A DNA stretch of 5,711 bases. It comes from Chloroflexota bacterium. Lineage in GTDB: Bacteria; Chloroflexota; Dehalococcoidia; SZUA-161; SpSt-899. The notes under the pieces were generated by a model. The model saw only the letters and a program-made list of their open reading frames with translations. It made no database searches and was not told the DNA's origin. Below are positions 1-5,711 of this stretch, piece after piece (position 1 is the first letter of the stretch; every line of letters starts with the position of its first letter). The position numbers were made by a program, and so were the translations under genes. The stretch spans positions 1 through 5,711 of the forward strand of contig JABHWQ010000049.1 of assembly GCA_018657655.1 (NCBI GenBank), written 5' to 3'.

Positions 1-950
1 ATTGCATTGCGGGCCTGGTCCAGGGTAATGCCTTTTTTTACTCGGTTAAGCATCTCCGGATTGCCGGATTCTATACCGAAGCTGATACTATCGCATCCGA
101 CTTCTCTCATGGTTATAAGGGTTTCTTGGTCTACGGTATTGACTCGTGAGAAAGCGCTCCATCCGAAAGGGAGGCTACGATTCTTGATTTCACCGCAGAG
201 TTCCCTTACCCGTTCTTTGTTGGCGGTGAAAATATCGTCTGCGATGTTGATCCTATCGATCCCATACAAAAGCAGATGCTCAATCTCATCCACTACCTTG
301 GCGGTTGACCGATAACGTACTTTGTATCCCACCATACGTCGTCCCAGACAGAAAATGCACTGGTTGGGACAGCCTCGGCTGGTGATGATGCTGACTGGAT
401 AACCAAGTGCCTGATATCTTGATATGGGAAGCAAATGCCGGGCCGGGAGCGGTAATTCGTCCAGGTTTTCAATAAGCTGCCGTGGTTCGGTGGTGACCAC
501 TTCCCCGTCCTTGCGGAAAGAGATACCTTTAATCTTTGACCATGCTTGCCCGTTTGTGATGATGGGCAGCAGTTCTGCTATGGTCTGCTCTCCCTCCCCC
601 ATGATAACAAGATCGATCTCCGGATACTCATTTAATGTATTTTGGAAGTCAAAAGTTGTATGTGGCCCGCCTATCATGGTGATAAGGGAAGAATTGTGTT
701 GTTTGGCTTCCCTCATTATTCCGGCAGCGGTACGAAAGTTCATGGTTACTGCAGTAGTTCCCACTACATCAGGCTTGAACGAGTCGAGAGCTTTTCTCAG
801 CTTTTCCGGGGTGTACCGGCTTACGATGTAATCGAAGATGGCGACTTCAGCCCCGGATGCTATGCAGGCGGCGGCGATGTAACAAAGTCCCAATGGGGGG
901 GAGGGGGCTTCTTCTAGAGGATACGGAGGTGCTATTAGTGCTACTCTCAT
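1..950 (-). CDS. B12-binding-domain radical SAM protein (C-terminus outside window)
   Basis: 316 codons are visible; the frame stays open to the left edge, so the C-terminus is missing. Residues 1-130 look like a cobalamin-binding Rossmann domain: MRVALIAPPYP opening, SPPLGLCYIAAA, KPDVVGTTAVT, MIGGPH at 92-97 and GEGE at 118-121. I see no DxHxxG motif, which many such radical SAM proteins also lack. The radical SAM domain follows, with the 4Fe-4S motif CxxxCxxC at C194, C198 and C201, then IADDIF near 236-241 and FGIESG at 291-296. The family uses S-adenosylmethionine radical chemistry, often methylation or ring rearrangement, in the cytoplasm. The substrate cannot be told from this part. 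An in-frame ATG at 980 would add ten residues (MRALQNSITG). Neither start has a clear Shine-Dalgarno. I chose 950 because MRVALIAPP is the usual family opening. It has its own promoter and is probably not in the kinase operon. Confidence 0.93.
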   Translation of the reverse strand, partial: MRVALIAPPYPLEEAPSPPLGLCYIAAACIASGAEVAIFDYIVSRYTPEKLRKALDSFKPDVVGTTAVTMNFRTAAGIMREAKQHNSSLITMIGGPHTTFDFQNTLNEYPEIDLVIMGEGEQTIAELLPIITNGQAWSKIKGISFRKDGEVVTTEPRQLIENLDELPLPARHLLPISRYQALGYPVSIITSRGCPNQCIFCLGRRMVGYKVRYRSTAKVVDEIEHLLLYGIDRINIADDIFTANKERVRELCGEIKNRSLPFGWSAFSRVNTVDQETLITMREVGCDSISFGIESGNPEMLNRVKKGITLDQARNA

Positions 951-983
951 GCCTGTGATGCTATTTTGTAATGCTCTCATCCG

Positions 984-999
984 AGAAGATATAACTTCT
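984..999 (-). repeat. Inverted repeat at the predicted transcription start of the radical SAM gene
   Basis: The 16 bases form AGAAG, a 6-base centre, then CTTCT, a near-perfect palindrome. It starts four bases downstream of the -10 hexamer and covers the expected transcription start near 996. It could be an operator or a short hairpin at the 5' end of the transcript. Arms of 5 bp are short, so chance is possible. Confidence 0.35.
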
Positions 1000-1002
1000 A
1001 TG

Positions 1003-1031
1003 AATGTAACTTTTATGCGTTAACATGTCAA
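1003..1031 (-). promoter_or_regulatory. Sigma-70-type promoter for the radical SAM gene
   Basis: On the minus strand a perfect -35 hexamer TTGACA (1031-1026) is followed by a 17-base spacer and TACATT (1008-1003), which matches the -10 consensus at four of six bases. The expected transcription start is near 996. This gives a leader of about 15 bases to the ATG at 980 or about 45 to the ATG at 950. The orientation and distance fit the radical SAM gene. No other site of this quality was seen in this gap. Confidence 0.6.
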
Positions 1032-1066
1032 GGTTTTAGATTATCGCTCAAAAATACGAGGAATTG

Positions 1067-1080
1067 CGTTCATGTGAACG
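1067..1080. repeat. 14-base palindrome upstream of the radical SAM promoter
   Basis: CGTTCA and TGAACG are perfect 6-base arms around a TG centre. The site ends 36 bases upstream of the -35 hexamer, where an activator could bind. The regulator is unknown and the symmetry does not extend further. Confidence 0.35.
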
Positions 1081-1395
1081 AAATAGGACCGTGAATCGTA
1101 AGTGATATTCCATGAATTGCTTATGCTTGTTATTTATATTGTATAGTGCTGTGTGTTTCTACGTGGCGTGAGGACAAACGGACCTCGAATGATGCTCTGC
1201 CTGTGTACGATTACTTACTGAAGGGGAGGATATTTTCAGGGCCGATCCTCAATGGCTTCGGGTAATTTATCAACCTTGGTATCAATGGGGCTGTTATTCG
1301 AATGAAGGATGTCTTTTGAGGGGATGTGTCTCGGATATAATTGGGGAAGGGTGTGGTTTTTTTAGATATCCAGAAGCAACAAACAAACGAATGAG
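1081..1395. other. Non-coding gap downstream of the receiver gene
   Basis: No open frame with a start, a ribosome-binding site and a recognisable protein is present on either strand. The minus-strand frames after the receiver stop contain no winged-helix remnant. One weak inverted repeat occurs (GAGGAT at 1226-1231 with ATCCTC at 1245-1250, 13-base loop), but no T-tract follows on either strand, so it is not a convincing terminator. The words TCAATGG and TCGAATGA each occur twice here, which may be chance. No intrinsic terminator for the kinase-receiver operon was found. Confidence 0.6.
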
Positions 1396-1758
1396 CTAAG
1401 TGCGCAATACTGCCCGCACGCGTGCGAGCAACTCATCTATTGCAAAGGGTTTGGTTATATAGTCGTCAGCACCGAGGTTCAGTAGTTCCACTCTATCTTT
1501 CAGGTCGTTTTTGGCGCTGAGCATTATAATTGGCGCTTGGGACCATTCCCGAATCCGCCGGCACACTTCAACCCCATCTGGCTCCGGCATCATGATATCG
1601 AGGATCACCAGATCCGGGTTTTCTTCTTCCATAACCCTGAGGGCAGACATTCCATCCGAAGCGGTTAGCACATTGTAGTCACGTGCTTTCAAGTTGGCGC
1701 TAACGAATTTTAAGATAGGCGGATCGTCATCTACGATAAGAACGGTAGAGCTGCTCAT
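1396..1758 (-). CDS. Stand-alone receiver-domain response regulator
   Basis: This 120-residue protein is one CheY-like receiver and nothing else. The acidic pocket is D10-D11-D12 (LIVDDD), the phospho-acceptor is D54 (LVILDIMMP), the conserved Ser/Thr is S81 (MLSAK), the aromatic switch is Y100, and the lysine is K103 in TKPF. The ending ELLARVRAVLRT matches helix 5 of OmpR/PhoB-type receivers, where a winged-helix DNA-binding domain normally follows. Here a TAG stops the frame. So it is either a natural single-domain regulator that passes phosphate or acts by protein contact, or an OmpR-type regulator that lost its output domain. It lies 39 bases after the kinase stop in the same direction, with GGGAGG (1775-1770) 11 bases before its ATG. 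It is the likely partner of that kinase. Location should be the cytoplasm. Confidence 0.93.
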   Translation of the reverse strand: MSSSTVLIVDDDPPILKFVSANLKARDYNVLTASDGMSALRVMEEENPDLVILDIMMPEPDGVEVCRRIREWSQAPIIMLSAKNDLKDRVELLNLGADDYITKPFAIDELLARVRAVLRT

Positions 1759-1797
1759 TTTCGTAAAAACCTCCCTGTTGAACGTAAAAAGAGATAC

Positions 1798-4356
1798 TTA
1801 CTTCCGCTGGAGATTTGAATTTGAAGAGGGTTTTTCGATAATTGGCAGGCTGAAACTGAACTTGGAGCCCTGGCCAGGTTTGCTCGTTACCCATATCCTG
1901 CCTCCATGTTCCTCCGCTATGCCTTTACAGATCGATAATCCCAGTCCTGTGCCGCCTCTCCGGCGTGCCACACCGCTCTCGAGGCGATAGAAGCGGTCGA
2001 AGACTTTGTCTATATGCTGGCTCGAAATTCCTATGCCCTGATCGGTCACACTGATGACCACCTCACCGTTTACCTTTCCGGCCTCCAAAACAATGCGCGT
2101 ACCCTCTTCTGAATAAGAGGCGGCGTTAGATACCATGTTGGTGATGACTTGTCCAATGCGTATTTGATCCACATAGACCTGGGGCAAGTTGCGGGGGATT
2201 TCGATTTCAAACTGGTGTTTCTTGATCAGATTGGCCAAATTGGCACTGAGCTGGCTTACAATAGCGGAAATAGTGCTTTTTGCCATATCCATCTTCATAA
2301 TACCCGCTTCCATCTGAGACATTTGCATGAGATCTTCAATGATGTGAGTGAGTATGTCTGATTCTCGGTCGATGATCCTGAGAAAGTCATTCTGGGTATC
2401 TTCATCCCACTCAACATCCGGTTGAGTGAGACTGCTGGCGAGACCTTTGATGGAGGTCAGGGGAGTGCGGAGCTCGTGTGATACACTGGCTAGAAGTTCG
2501 GTCCTTAAATGATCGAGTTCCTCCAGTGCTTCGGCTCTGGAAGCTTCTTCCATCAACTGGGCGTTATCAATAGCGGTCCCGATCTGGTGGCCTATCGTAA
2601 TCAGAAGTTCCCGTTCTTCCGGACTAAATACTCGCTCGTTTCGGGTAGAGGCACCCATAATGCCTACTACTTCACCTCTGGCTTTAAGAGGTACAATCAT
2701 GCCTGAGCTAGGCTCTTGTTCAATAGCCCTATTCGAAGCTTTTTCAGGTATAGATCCAAACAGGTCAGAGAGGGTTTCGATAAACATCGGTTCCCATGAC
2801 TGGCCCATGATCGAGCTGACGACACTTTCTTCGAGGTTTATAGTAGAAATTTCTTTTAACTCTTCCTCGCATGCGCCTCGGGTTACTGTCAGATTTGCGA
2901 TCATATCTTGCTTGTTGAGCAGGGCGATAATACCATTATTGATATCCAGTATTTCCAGTGTCTTATCCAGGGCGTTGTTCAGGATGTCATCCAAATCGAG
3001 GGATTGATTTATTGTTTGTGCGATGCCATTGAGTGCAGCAAGTTCTTTGTTGTGTTGCAGTACCTGTTCTTCTGCCCGTTTACTTGTGTCGATATCGTGA
3101 AAATTGAGTACAATTCCCTGGATTGCTGGTTCATCCAGGAGGTTCTTCCCAGTGAGTTCCACGTAGCGCCATTGCCCGGTTTTTCGCTGGAGGCGGGTTT
3201 CCATGGTCACGGTATATCCGGGGATTACGAGACCATGGCTGAAAAGCTCTGTAACTTTAGACACATCTTCCGGGTGAACGAAACTAATAGCCGTCTTGCT
3301 AATCAGCTCCTCTGGCCTAAAACCTGCCACATGTTCGAGAGAAGGGCTGGCATAAGTAATGGTTGCGTTGGCATCCAGTATCACGATCATGTCTGAGCCA
3401 TCTTCGATAAGGAATCTGAAATGTTCCTCGCTACGGCGTAATGCCTCCTCAGCCTCTTTGCGTTCGGTGATATTCGAGAATATTCCTTCAACTCCCAGAT
3501 TATTTCCATGTGCATCAAAGTAGTAATGACTGCTAGTGAGAACGTGTAGCCGTGTTCCATCTTTCTTCTTGAGTGTGATCTCGTATCCGTATACTTCACC
3601 TTTCTCTTCGAGCACCTTCAGAAATGAATCGCGTTCTGAAGGGTTAGCGTAGAAGGCTTCTGTGGCATCGGCCCCTATCATTTCGTCAACCGAATCGTAA
3701 CCAAACAACATAGCTCCTGATGGGCTGGCCATGACCAGCTTTCCCTCTATATCAGTTCGGTAATAGACGTCCTGTATATTTTCAATAATGCTCCGGTATG
3801 TCTCCTCGCTGGCCTTTAATGCCTCTTCGTACTTAATTCGAGCTGCTATCTCTCTTTCCAGTGAGGTTCTGTTCTCGTACAAATCCAGGAATATTCGAAC
3901 CTTACCCCTCAATATTTCCGGAACTATAGGTTTGGTGACAAAGTCAACCGCTCCCTTTTCGATGCCCTTTATTAGATAGTATTCCTCTTTGTATATGGCA
4001 GAGACAAAAATCACGGGAAGGTTCTTGTTTTTTTTGTCCTGGCGCATTAGCTCAACCGTCTCGAATCCATCCATTTGAGGCATCTGGACGTCTACGAGTG
4101 CGAGGGCATAATCATGCTCCAGAGTTTGTGCAAGTGCCTCATTGCCTGAGGTGGCGCGTACGAACTCTACAGTCAGGTCAGCCAGAATCTTCTCCAGTGC
4201 AATTAGATTCCCGACCTTATCATCCACGATCAGTATCTTGGGCTTAGGTTTCACACCATTCAATATTTTTTCATATTCCATCAAGGTCTCTTCAGGATTA
4301 CTGCGTTCTATTGTATTCATTTTTCTACAAAAGAAGGGGATAACAGAGAAAGGCAT
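1798..4356 (-). CDS. Soluble hybrid sensor histidine kinase (REC-PAS-PAS-GAF-HisKA-HATPase)
   Basis: Numbered from the ATG at 4356 (852 residues). An N-terminal receiver spans about 39-157 with D45/D46, phospho-acceptor D89 (LVDVQMPQMDG), S119 and K142. A helix leads to two PAS domains, about 185-300 (ending NITERK) and 310-428. A GAF domain covers about 440-602. A helical linker then leads to the HisKA domain with phospho-histidine H627 (SHELRTP). The ATPase domain has N740/N744, DQGIGI (772-777), DRFYR and GGTGLGLSI. No transmembrane segment is seen, so it should sense cytoplasmic signals by PAS/GAF ligands. All catalytic residues are present. Other in-frame ATGs are at 4320 (MNTIERS) and 4281 (MEYEKIL). 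Only 4356 has an AAGGGGG stretch just ahead, at unusually short spacing, so the start is uncertain. The receiver gene follows 39 bases downstream, and a riboswitch-like leader precedes it. Confidence 0.96.
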   Translation of the reverse strand: MPFSVIPFFCRKMNTIERSNPEETLMEYEKILNGVKPKPKILIVDDKVGNLIALEKILADLTVEFVRATSGNEALAQTLEHDYALALVDVQMPQMDGFETVELMRQDKKNKNLPVIFVSAIYKEEYYLIKGIEKGAVDFVTKPIVPEILRGKVRIFLDLYENRTSLEREIAARIKYEEALKASEETYRSIIENIQDVYYRTDIEGKLVMASPSGAMLFGYDSVDEMIGADATEAFYANPSERDSFLKVLEEKGEVYGYEITLKKKDGTRLHVLTSSHYYFDAHGNNLGVEGIFSNITERKEAEEALRRSEEHFRFLIEDGSDMIVILDANATITYASPSLEHVAGFRPEELISKTAISFVHPEDVSKVTELFSHGLVIPGYTVTMETRLQRKTGQWRYVELTGKNLLDEPAIQGIVLNFHDIDTSKRAEEQVLQHNKELAALNGIAQTINQSLDLDDILNNALDKTLEILDINNGIIALLNKQDMIANLTVTRGACEEELKEISTINLEESVVSSIMGQSWEPMFIETLSDLFGSIPEKASNRAIEQEPSSGMIVPLKARGEVVGIMGASTRNERVFSPEERELLITIGHQIGTAIDNAQLMEEASRAEALEELDHLRTELLASVSHELRTPLTSIKGLASSLTQPDVEWDEDTQNDFLRIIDRESDILTHIIEDLMQMSQMEAGIMKMDMAKSTISAIVSQLSANLANLIKKHQFEIEIPRNLPQVYVDQIRIGQVITNMVSNAASYSEEGTRIVLEAGKVNGEVVISVTDQGIGISSQHIDKVFDRFYRLESGVARRRGGTGLGLSICKGIAEEHGGRIWVTSKPGQGSKFSFSLPIIEKPSSNSNLQRK

Positions 4357-4364
4357 TCCCCCTT
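4334..4364 (-). promoter_or_regulatory. Hairpin at the kinase start: possible expression platform
   Basis: In minus-strand RNA, AAGGGG (4364-4359) can pair with CCCCUU (4339-4334) across a 19-base loop, and CUUUUG follows. If translation starts at 4356, the hairpin hides the Shine-Dalgarno-like AAGGGGG. If it starts at 4320 or 4281, the hairpin sits in the leader as a weak intrinsic terminator. Both fit riboswitch control, since the hairpin lies only about 25 bases downstream of the aptamer-like element. The long loop and short, broken U-tract keep confidence moderate. Confidence 0.42.
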
Positions 4365-4388
4365 ATAACATCACCAAATCATAGGTGT

Positions 4389-4481
4389 GAAGCAAAGGCG
4401 GGCTTGCATAGTCTTTCAGGACTTTGGGTCCAATGATTTTGCGTCCCAGGATTTCTCCTGGTTTGCTCTTGTCGGAGCTTC
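4389..4481 (-). ncRNA. c-di-GMP-I (GEMM)-like riboswitch aptamer in the kinase leader
   Basis: Reading the minus strand, the leader contains ACAAGAGCAAACC, the stem AGGA/UCCU closed by a GAAA tetraloop, then GGGACGCAAA. This is the conserved core of the GEMM motif. It is followed by CCCAAA, a hairpin AGUC-CUGAAA-GACU, then UAUG and AAGCC. That copies the family's second hairpin, where a CCUAAG/UAUGG internal loop receives the tetraloop. GAAGC (4481-4477) can pair with GCUUC (4393-4389) as an outer stem, giving about 93 nt, the usual size. The G before CAAACC (guanine in c-di-GMP binders, as I recall, adenine in cGAMP binders) and the stacking adenine in CGCAAA are both present. Weak points: the usual GGGUU-type 3' strand is absent, the pairing flanking the core is poor (AUC where GCC is usual), and one receptor pair is C-C. 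It lies upstream of the kinase gene in the same direction. Confidence 0.7.
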
Positions 4482-4562
4482 GCGGGTTGCCCTCCCCAGA
4501 GAGATACGGTAGCGGCTCCAATAATTCAGTTTTTAATGCGTTTTTTGCACACAATAATCCGC

Positions 4563-4579
4563 AGTCTACAATACAGACT
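4563..4579. repeat. Inverted/direct repeat upstream of the riboswitch-like leader
   Basis: AGTCT and AGACT flank ACAATAC as an inverted repeat. The same bases also form a direct near-repeat, CAGTCTACA and CAGACTACA, with a 3-base gap (4562-4582). The site lies about 80 bases upstream of the aptamer-like element in the minus direction, where a promoter or operator for the kinase operon could be. The regulator is unknown and chance is possible. Confidence 0.3.
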
Positions 4580-5045
4580 ACACTATACTGGCAAACCAAA
4601 GAAACCATGCTGGCACTCAACTTGTTTGCGGAAATACCCCAACTATCCAGTAAGCTCCTTTTTCAGTTGCCTTGGGTAGAGGCTGGACCTTTAAGCAAAT
4701 ATGAAGGCATTTGCTGCTTGATTAGGTCTCCTGAATTGTGTAGACTTGACCAAACGCAAAGCCAAGCGGGAGATTACATCCTGGAAATAGCTAGTGTTAA
4801 GAGTTTCCGCTCACAGTATATGAGGCAGATACACCTCTCTCAAAGGAAGGGTCGGTTAATTTGGACTGTTTCTTATGATCAAATACCCCTCTAATAACGT
4901 CTATATTGATGATTCAGGATTAATAGGCAAAGGGGATGCTCGCAAGCTAATCTGGAGCTTATACTTGTAATCTTGTAGCTACTAGCATGATGTGAGGAGG
5001 GGGGCTGCTGTTGGCAGTAGAATCTCGATACACAACATAAAATAT

Positions 5046-5050
5046 GGAGG
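5046..5050 (+). promoter_or_regulatory. Shine-Dalgarno for the lipoprotein gene
   Basis: GGAGG lies four bases before the ATG at 5055 and seven before an in-frame GTG at 5058. The GTG has the more usual spacing, so the true start could be either. The protein differs by one residue. Confidence 0.75.
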
Positions 5051-5054
5051 GTAA

Positions 5055-5711
5055 ATGGTGAGAATTTCGAGAAAACTAGGAATCTTTGTTCTGGCACTTC
5101 TATTGATGGCATTACCTCTGGTGGCTGCCTGTGGCGGTGGGGATGATACGAAAGATCCAACACCCGTGGCTACTACAAGTCCGTCACCTACGGGTGAACC
5201 TTCTCCGACAGATGATTCTCCACCTCCACCGGATGCCGATGAAGACGGAATTCCTCATGCGGAAGCCCTCGGCACTTCATGGGTGTACAATGTATCCTAC
5301 ACTAGTGACCCCAAAGTAGACGACAACACTACTGTCTGGACTTACACGGTAAACAGTGCAGATGCCGACATATACACCGCAGATGCAGCAATTGAAGGAA
5401 CACCTCAGATAGGTTTCTTCTTCCCGGATATGGGCACTTCCTTCAAGGTTCAGGAGGAAGCTGCGAGCATGACCCGTAGCATGAGCACAATGGGTGCGAT
5501 GGTGGAAGCTATCACTATGAGTGTCAAAAGTGTGGGTATGGTAATAGTGGCAAGCAAGAATTTCACCTATGATGGCGATGCCCCTGGAGCACCGTTCACC
5601 GTTGGCGACACCTGGTCATATGATTTGCCGGTGTCCACCGATATTGGCGTGTCCTTGAGCTTCTCCTATGATGCGGAAGTAGTTGGTATGGAAGAAGTCA
5701 CCGTACCGGCG
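5055..5711 (+). CDS. Secreted lipoprotein of unknown function (C-terminus outside window)
   Basis: 219 codons are visible; the frame is open at the right edge. A type II signal peptide is clear: RISRK, a hydrophobic core at 8-22, and the lipobox VAAC with lipidated C26, followed by GGGDD. Residues 33-59 are a Pro/Thr/Ser-rich linker that would hold the domain away from the membrane. DADEDG at 60-65 resembles the calcium-binding DxDxDG loop of thrombospondin type 3-like repeats. The rest looks beta-rich and has two GxxWxY motifs, GTSWVY (73-78) and GDTWSY (184-189). A GMEEVTVPA stretch at the edge is the kind that continues with Gly-Thr-Phe in several secreted beta-sandwich proteins. The export and anchoring call is firm; the function is unknown. 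It is divergent from the kinase operon, and nothing in the sequence ties it to that system. An ATG at 5055 with GGAGG ahead sets the start. Confidence 0.88.
   Translation, partial: MVRISRKLGIFVLALLLMALPLVAACGGGDDTKDPTPVATTSPSPTGEPSPTDDSPPPPDADEDGIPHAEALGTSWVYNVSYTSDPKVDDNTTVWTYTVNSADADIYTADAAIEGTPQIGFFFPDMGTSFKVQEEAASMTRSMSTMGAMVEAITMSVKSVGMVIVASKNFTYDGDAPGAPFTVGDTWSYDLPVSTDIGVSLSFSYDAEVVGMEEVTVPA

Larger units (their letters stand above)
4482..5054. other. Divergent intergenic region between kinase leader and lipoprotein gene
   Basis: This stretch should hold the promoters of both the kinase operon (minus) and the lipoprotein (plus), but no hexamer pair is convincing. Candidates are TACAAT at 4567-4572 on the plus strand with a poor TTGCAC 16 bases upstream, and TATACT at 4960-4965 without a -35. 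A plus-strand open frame covers 4424-4894 but starts at TTG, has no ribosome-binding site and matches nothing I know, so I do not call it. Other items are an inverted repeat AAGCT/AGCTT at 4943-4959, the 8-base palindrome GTAGCTAC at 4975-4982, and a purine tract GAGGAGGGGGG near 4994-5004 with no ATG at a fitting distance. Confidence 0.55.

Noticed and set aside
7..917. Plus-strand open frames at 7-315, 424-831 and 642-917
   Set aside because: They are shadows of the minus-strand radical SAM gene, whose continuous frame carries the family motifs.
1112..1171. Plus-strand 19-codon hydrophobic peptide (MNCLCLLFILYSAVCFYVA), possible small toxin
   Set aside because: There is no ribosome-binding site, no promoter and no antisense RNA partner visible.
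1226..1250. GAGGAT/ATCCTC hairpin as terminator of the kinase-receiver operon
   Set aside because: The stem is six pairs with a 13-base loop and no T-tract follows on either strand.
4446..4470. CCAGGA-TTTC-TCCTGG-TTTGCTCTT as a plus-strand intrinsic terminator
   Set aside because: No plus-strand gene ends nearby and the T-tract is broken. On the minus strand the same hairpin has a GAAA tetraloop inside conserved GEMM sequence.
4363..4620. Minus-strand open frame of 85 codons ending just before the kinase
   Set aside because: It runs through the aptamer-like RNA, has no Shine-Dalgarno, and its translation has no recognisable domain. The structured RNA explains the conserved-looking bases better.
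4424..4894. Plus-strand open frame of 156 codons in the intergenic region
   Set aside because: It starts at TTG, no ribosome-binding site precedes it or the internal ATG at 4608, the translation resembles no family I know, and its first part is antisense to the riboswitch-like element.
4994..5040. Strong purine tract followed by a nine-codon TTG open frame, a possible leader peptide for the lipoprotein
   Set aside because: It is very short, the start codon is weak and the peptide shows no attenuation logic, so chance is the simpler explanation.

Overview
The window looks like part of a free-living bacterium of roughly balanced base composition. A Chloroflexota (Dehalococcoidia-like) origin is my best guess. 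It rests only on style: a glycine-rich lipoprotein start after an Ala-Ala-Cys lipobox, a large soluble multi-PAS/GAF kinase, and a lone receiver protein. It is not a firm assignment.

Layout: three genes lie on the minus strand and one on the plus strand. At the left edge is the N-terminal two thirds or so of a cobalamin-binding-domain radical SAM enzyme, cut by the window. Upstream of it is a gap of about 440 bases with a good sigma-70-type promoter and two short palindromes. Next come a stand-alone receiver protein (1396-1758) and, 39 bases upstream of it, a soluble sensor histidine kinase (1798-4356) with the order REC-PAS-PAS-GAF-HisKA-HATPase. Kinase and receiver read as one two-gene operon, kinase first. 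To the right is a gap of about 700 bases, then a divergent plus-strand lipoprotein gene that runs off the right edge.

The most interesting signal is in the leader of the kinase operon. On the minus strand, about 4481 to 4389, the RNA would carry GCAAACC, a 4-bp stem with a GAAA tetraloop, GGGACGCAAA, and a second hairpin with a receptor-like CCCAAA/UAUG internal loop. This is the signature of the c-di-GMP-I (GEMM) riboswitch. Between it and the kinase coding region lies a GC-rich hairpin (4334-4364). It overlaps the only Shine-Dalgarno-like stretch for the longest start and is followed by CUUUU, so it could act as the expression platform. If this is right, c-di-GMP would control synthesis of a phosphorelay (kinase plus receiver) at the RNA level.

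The 3' part of the aptamer departs from the consensus, so the riboswitch call is strong for the core and open for ligand and mechanism. The other genes are ordinary members of known families with unknown substrates.
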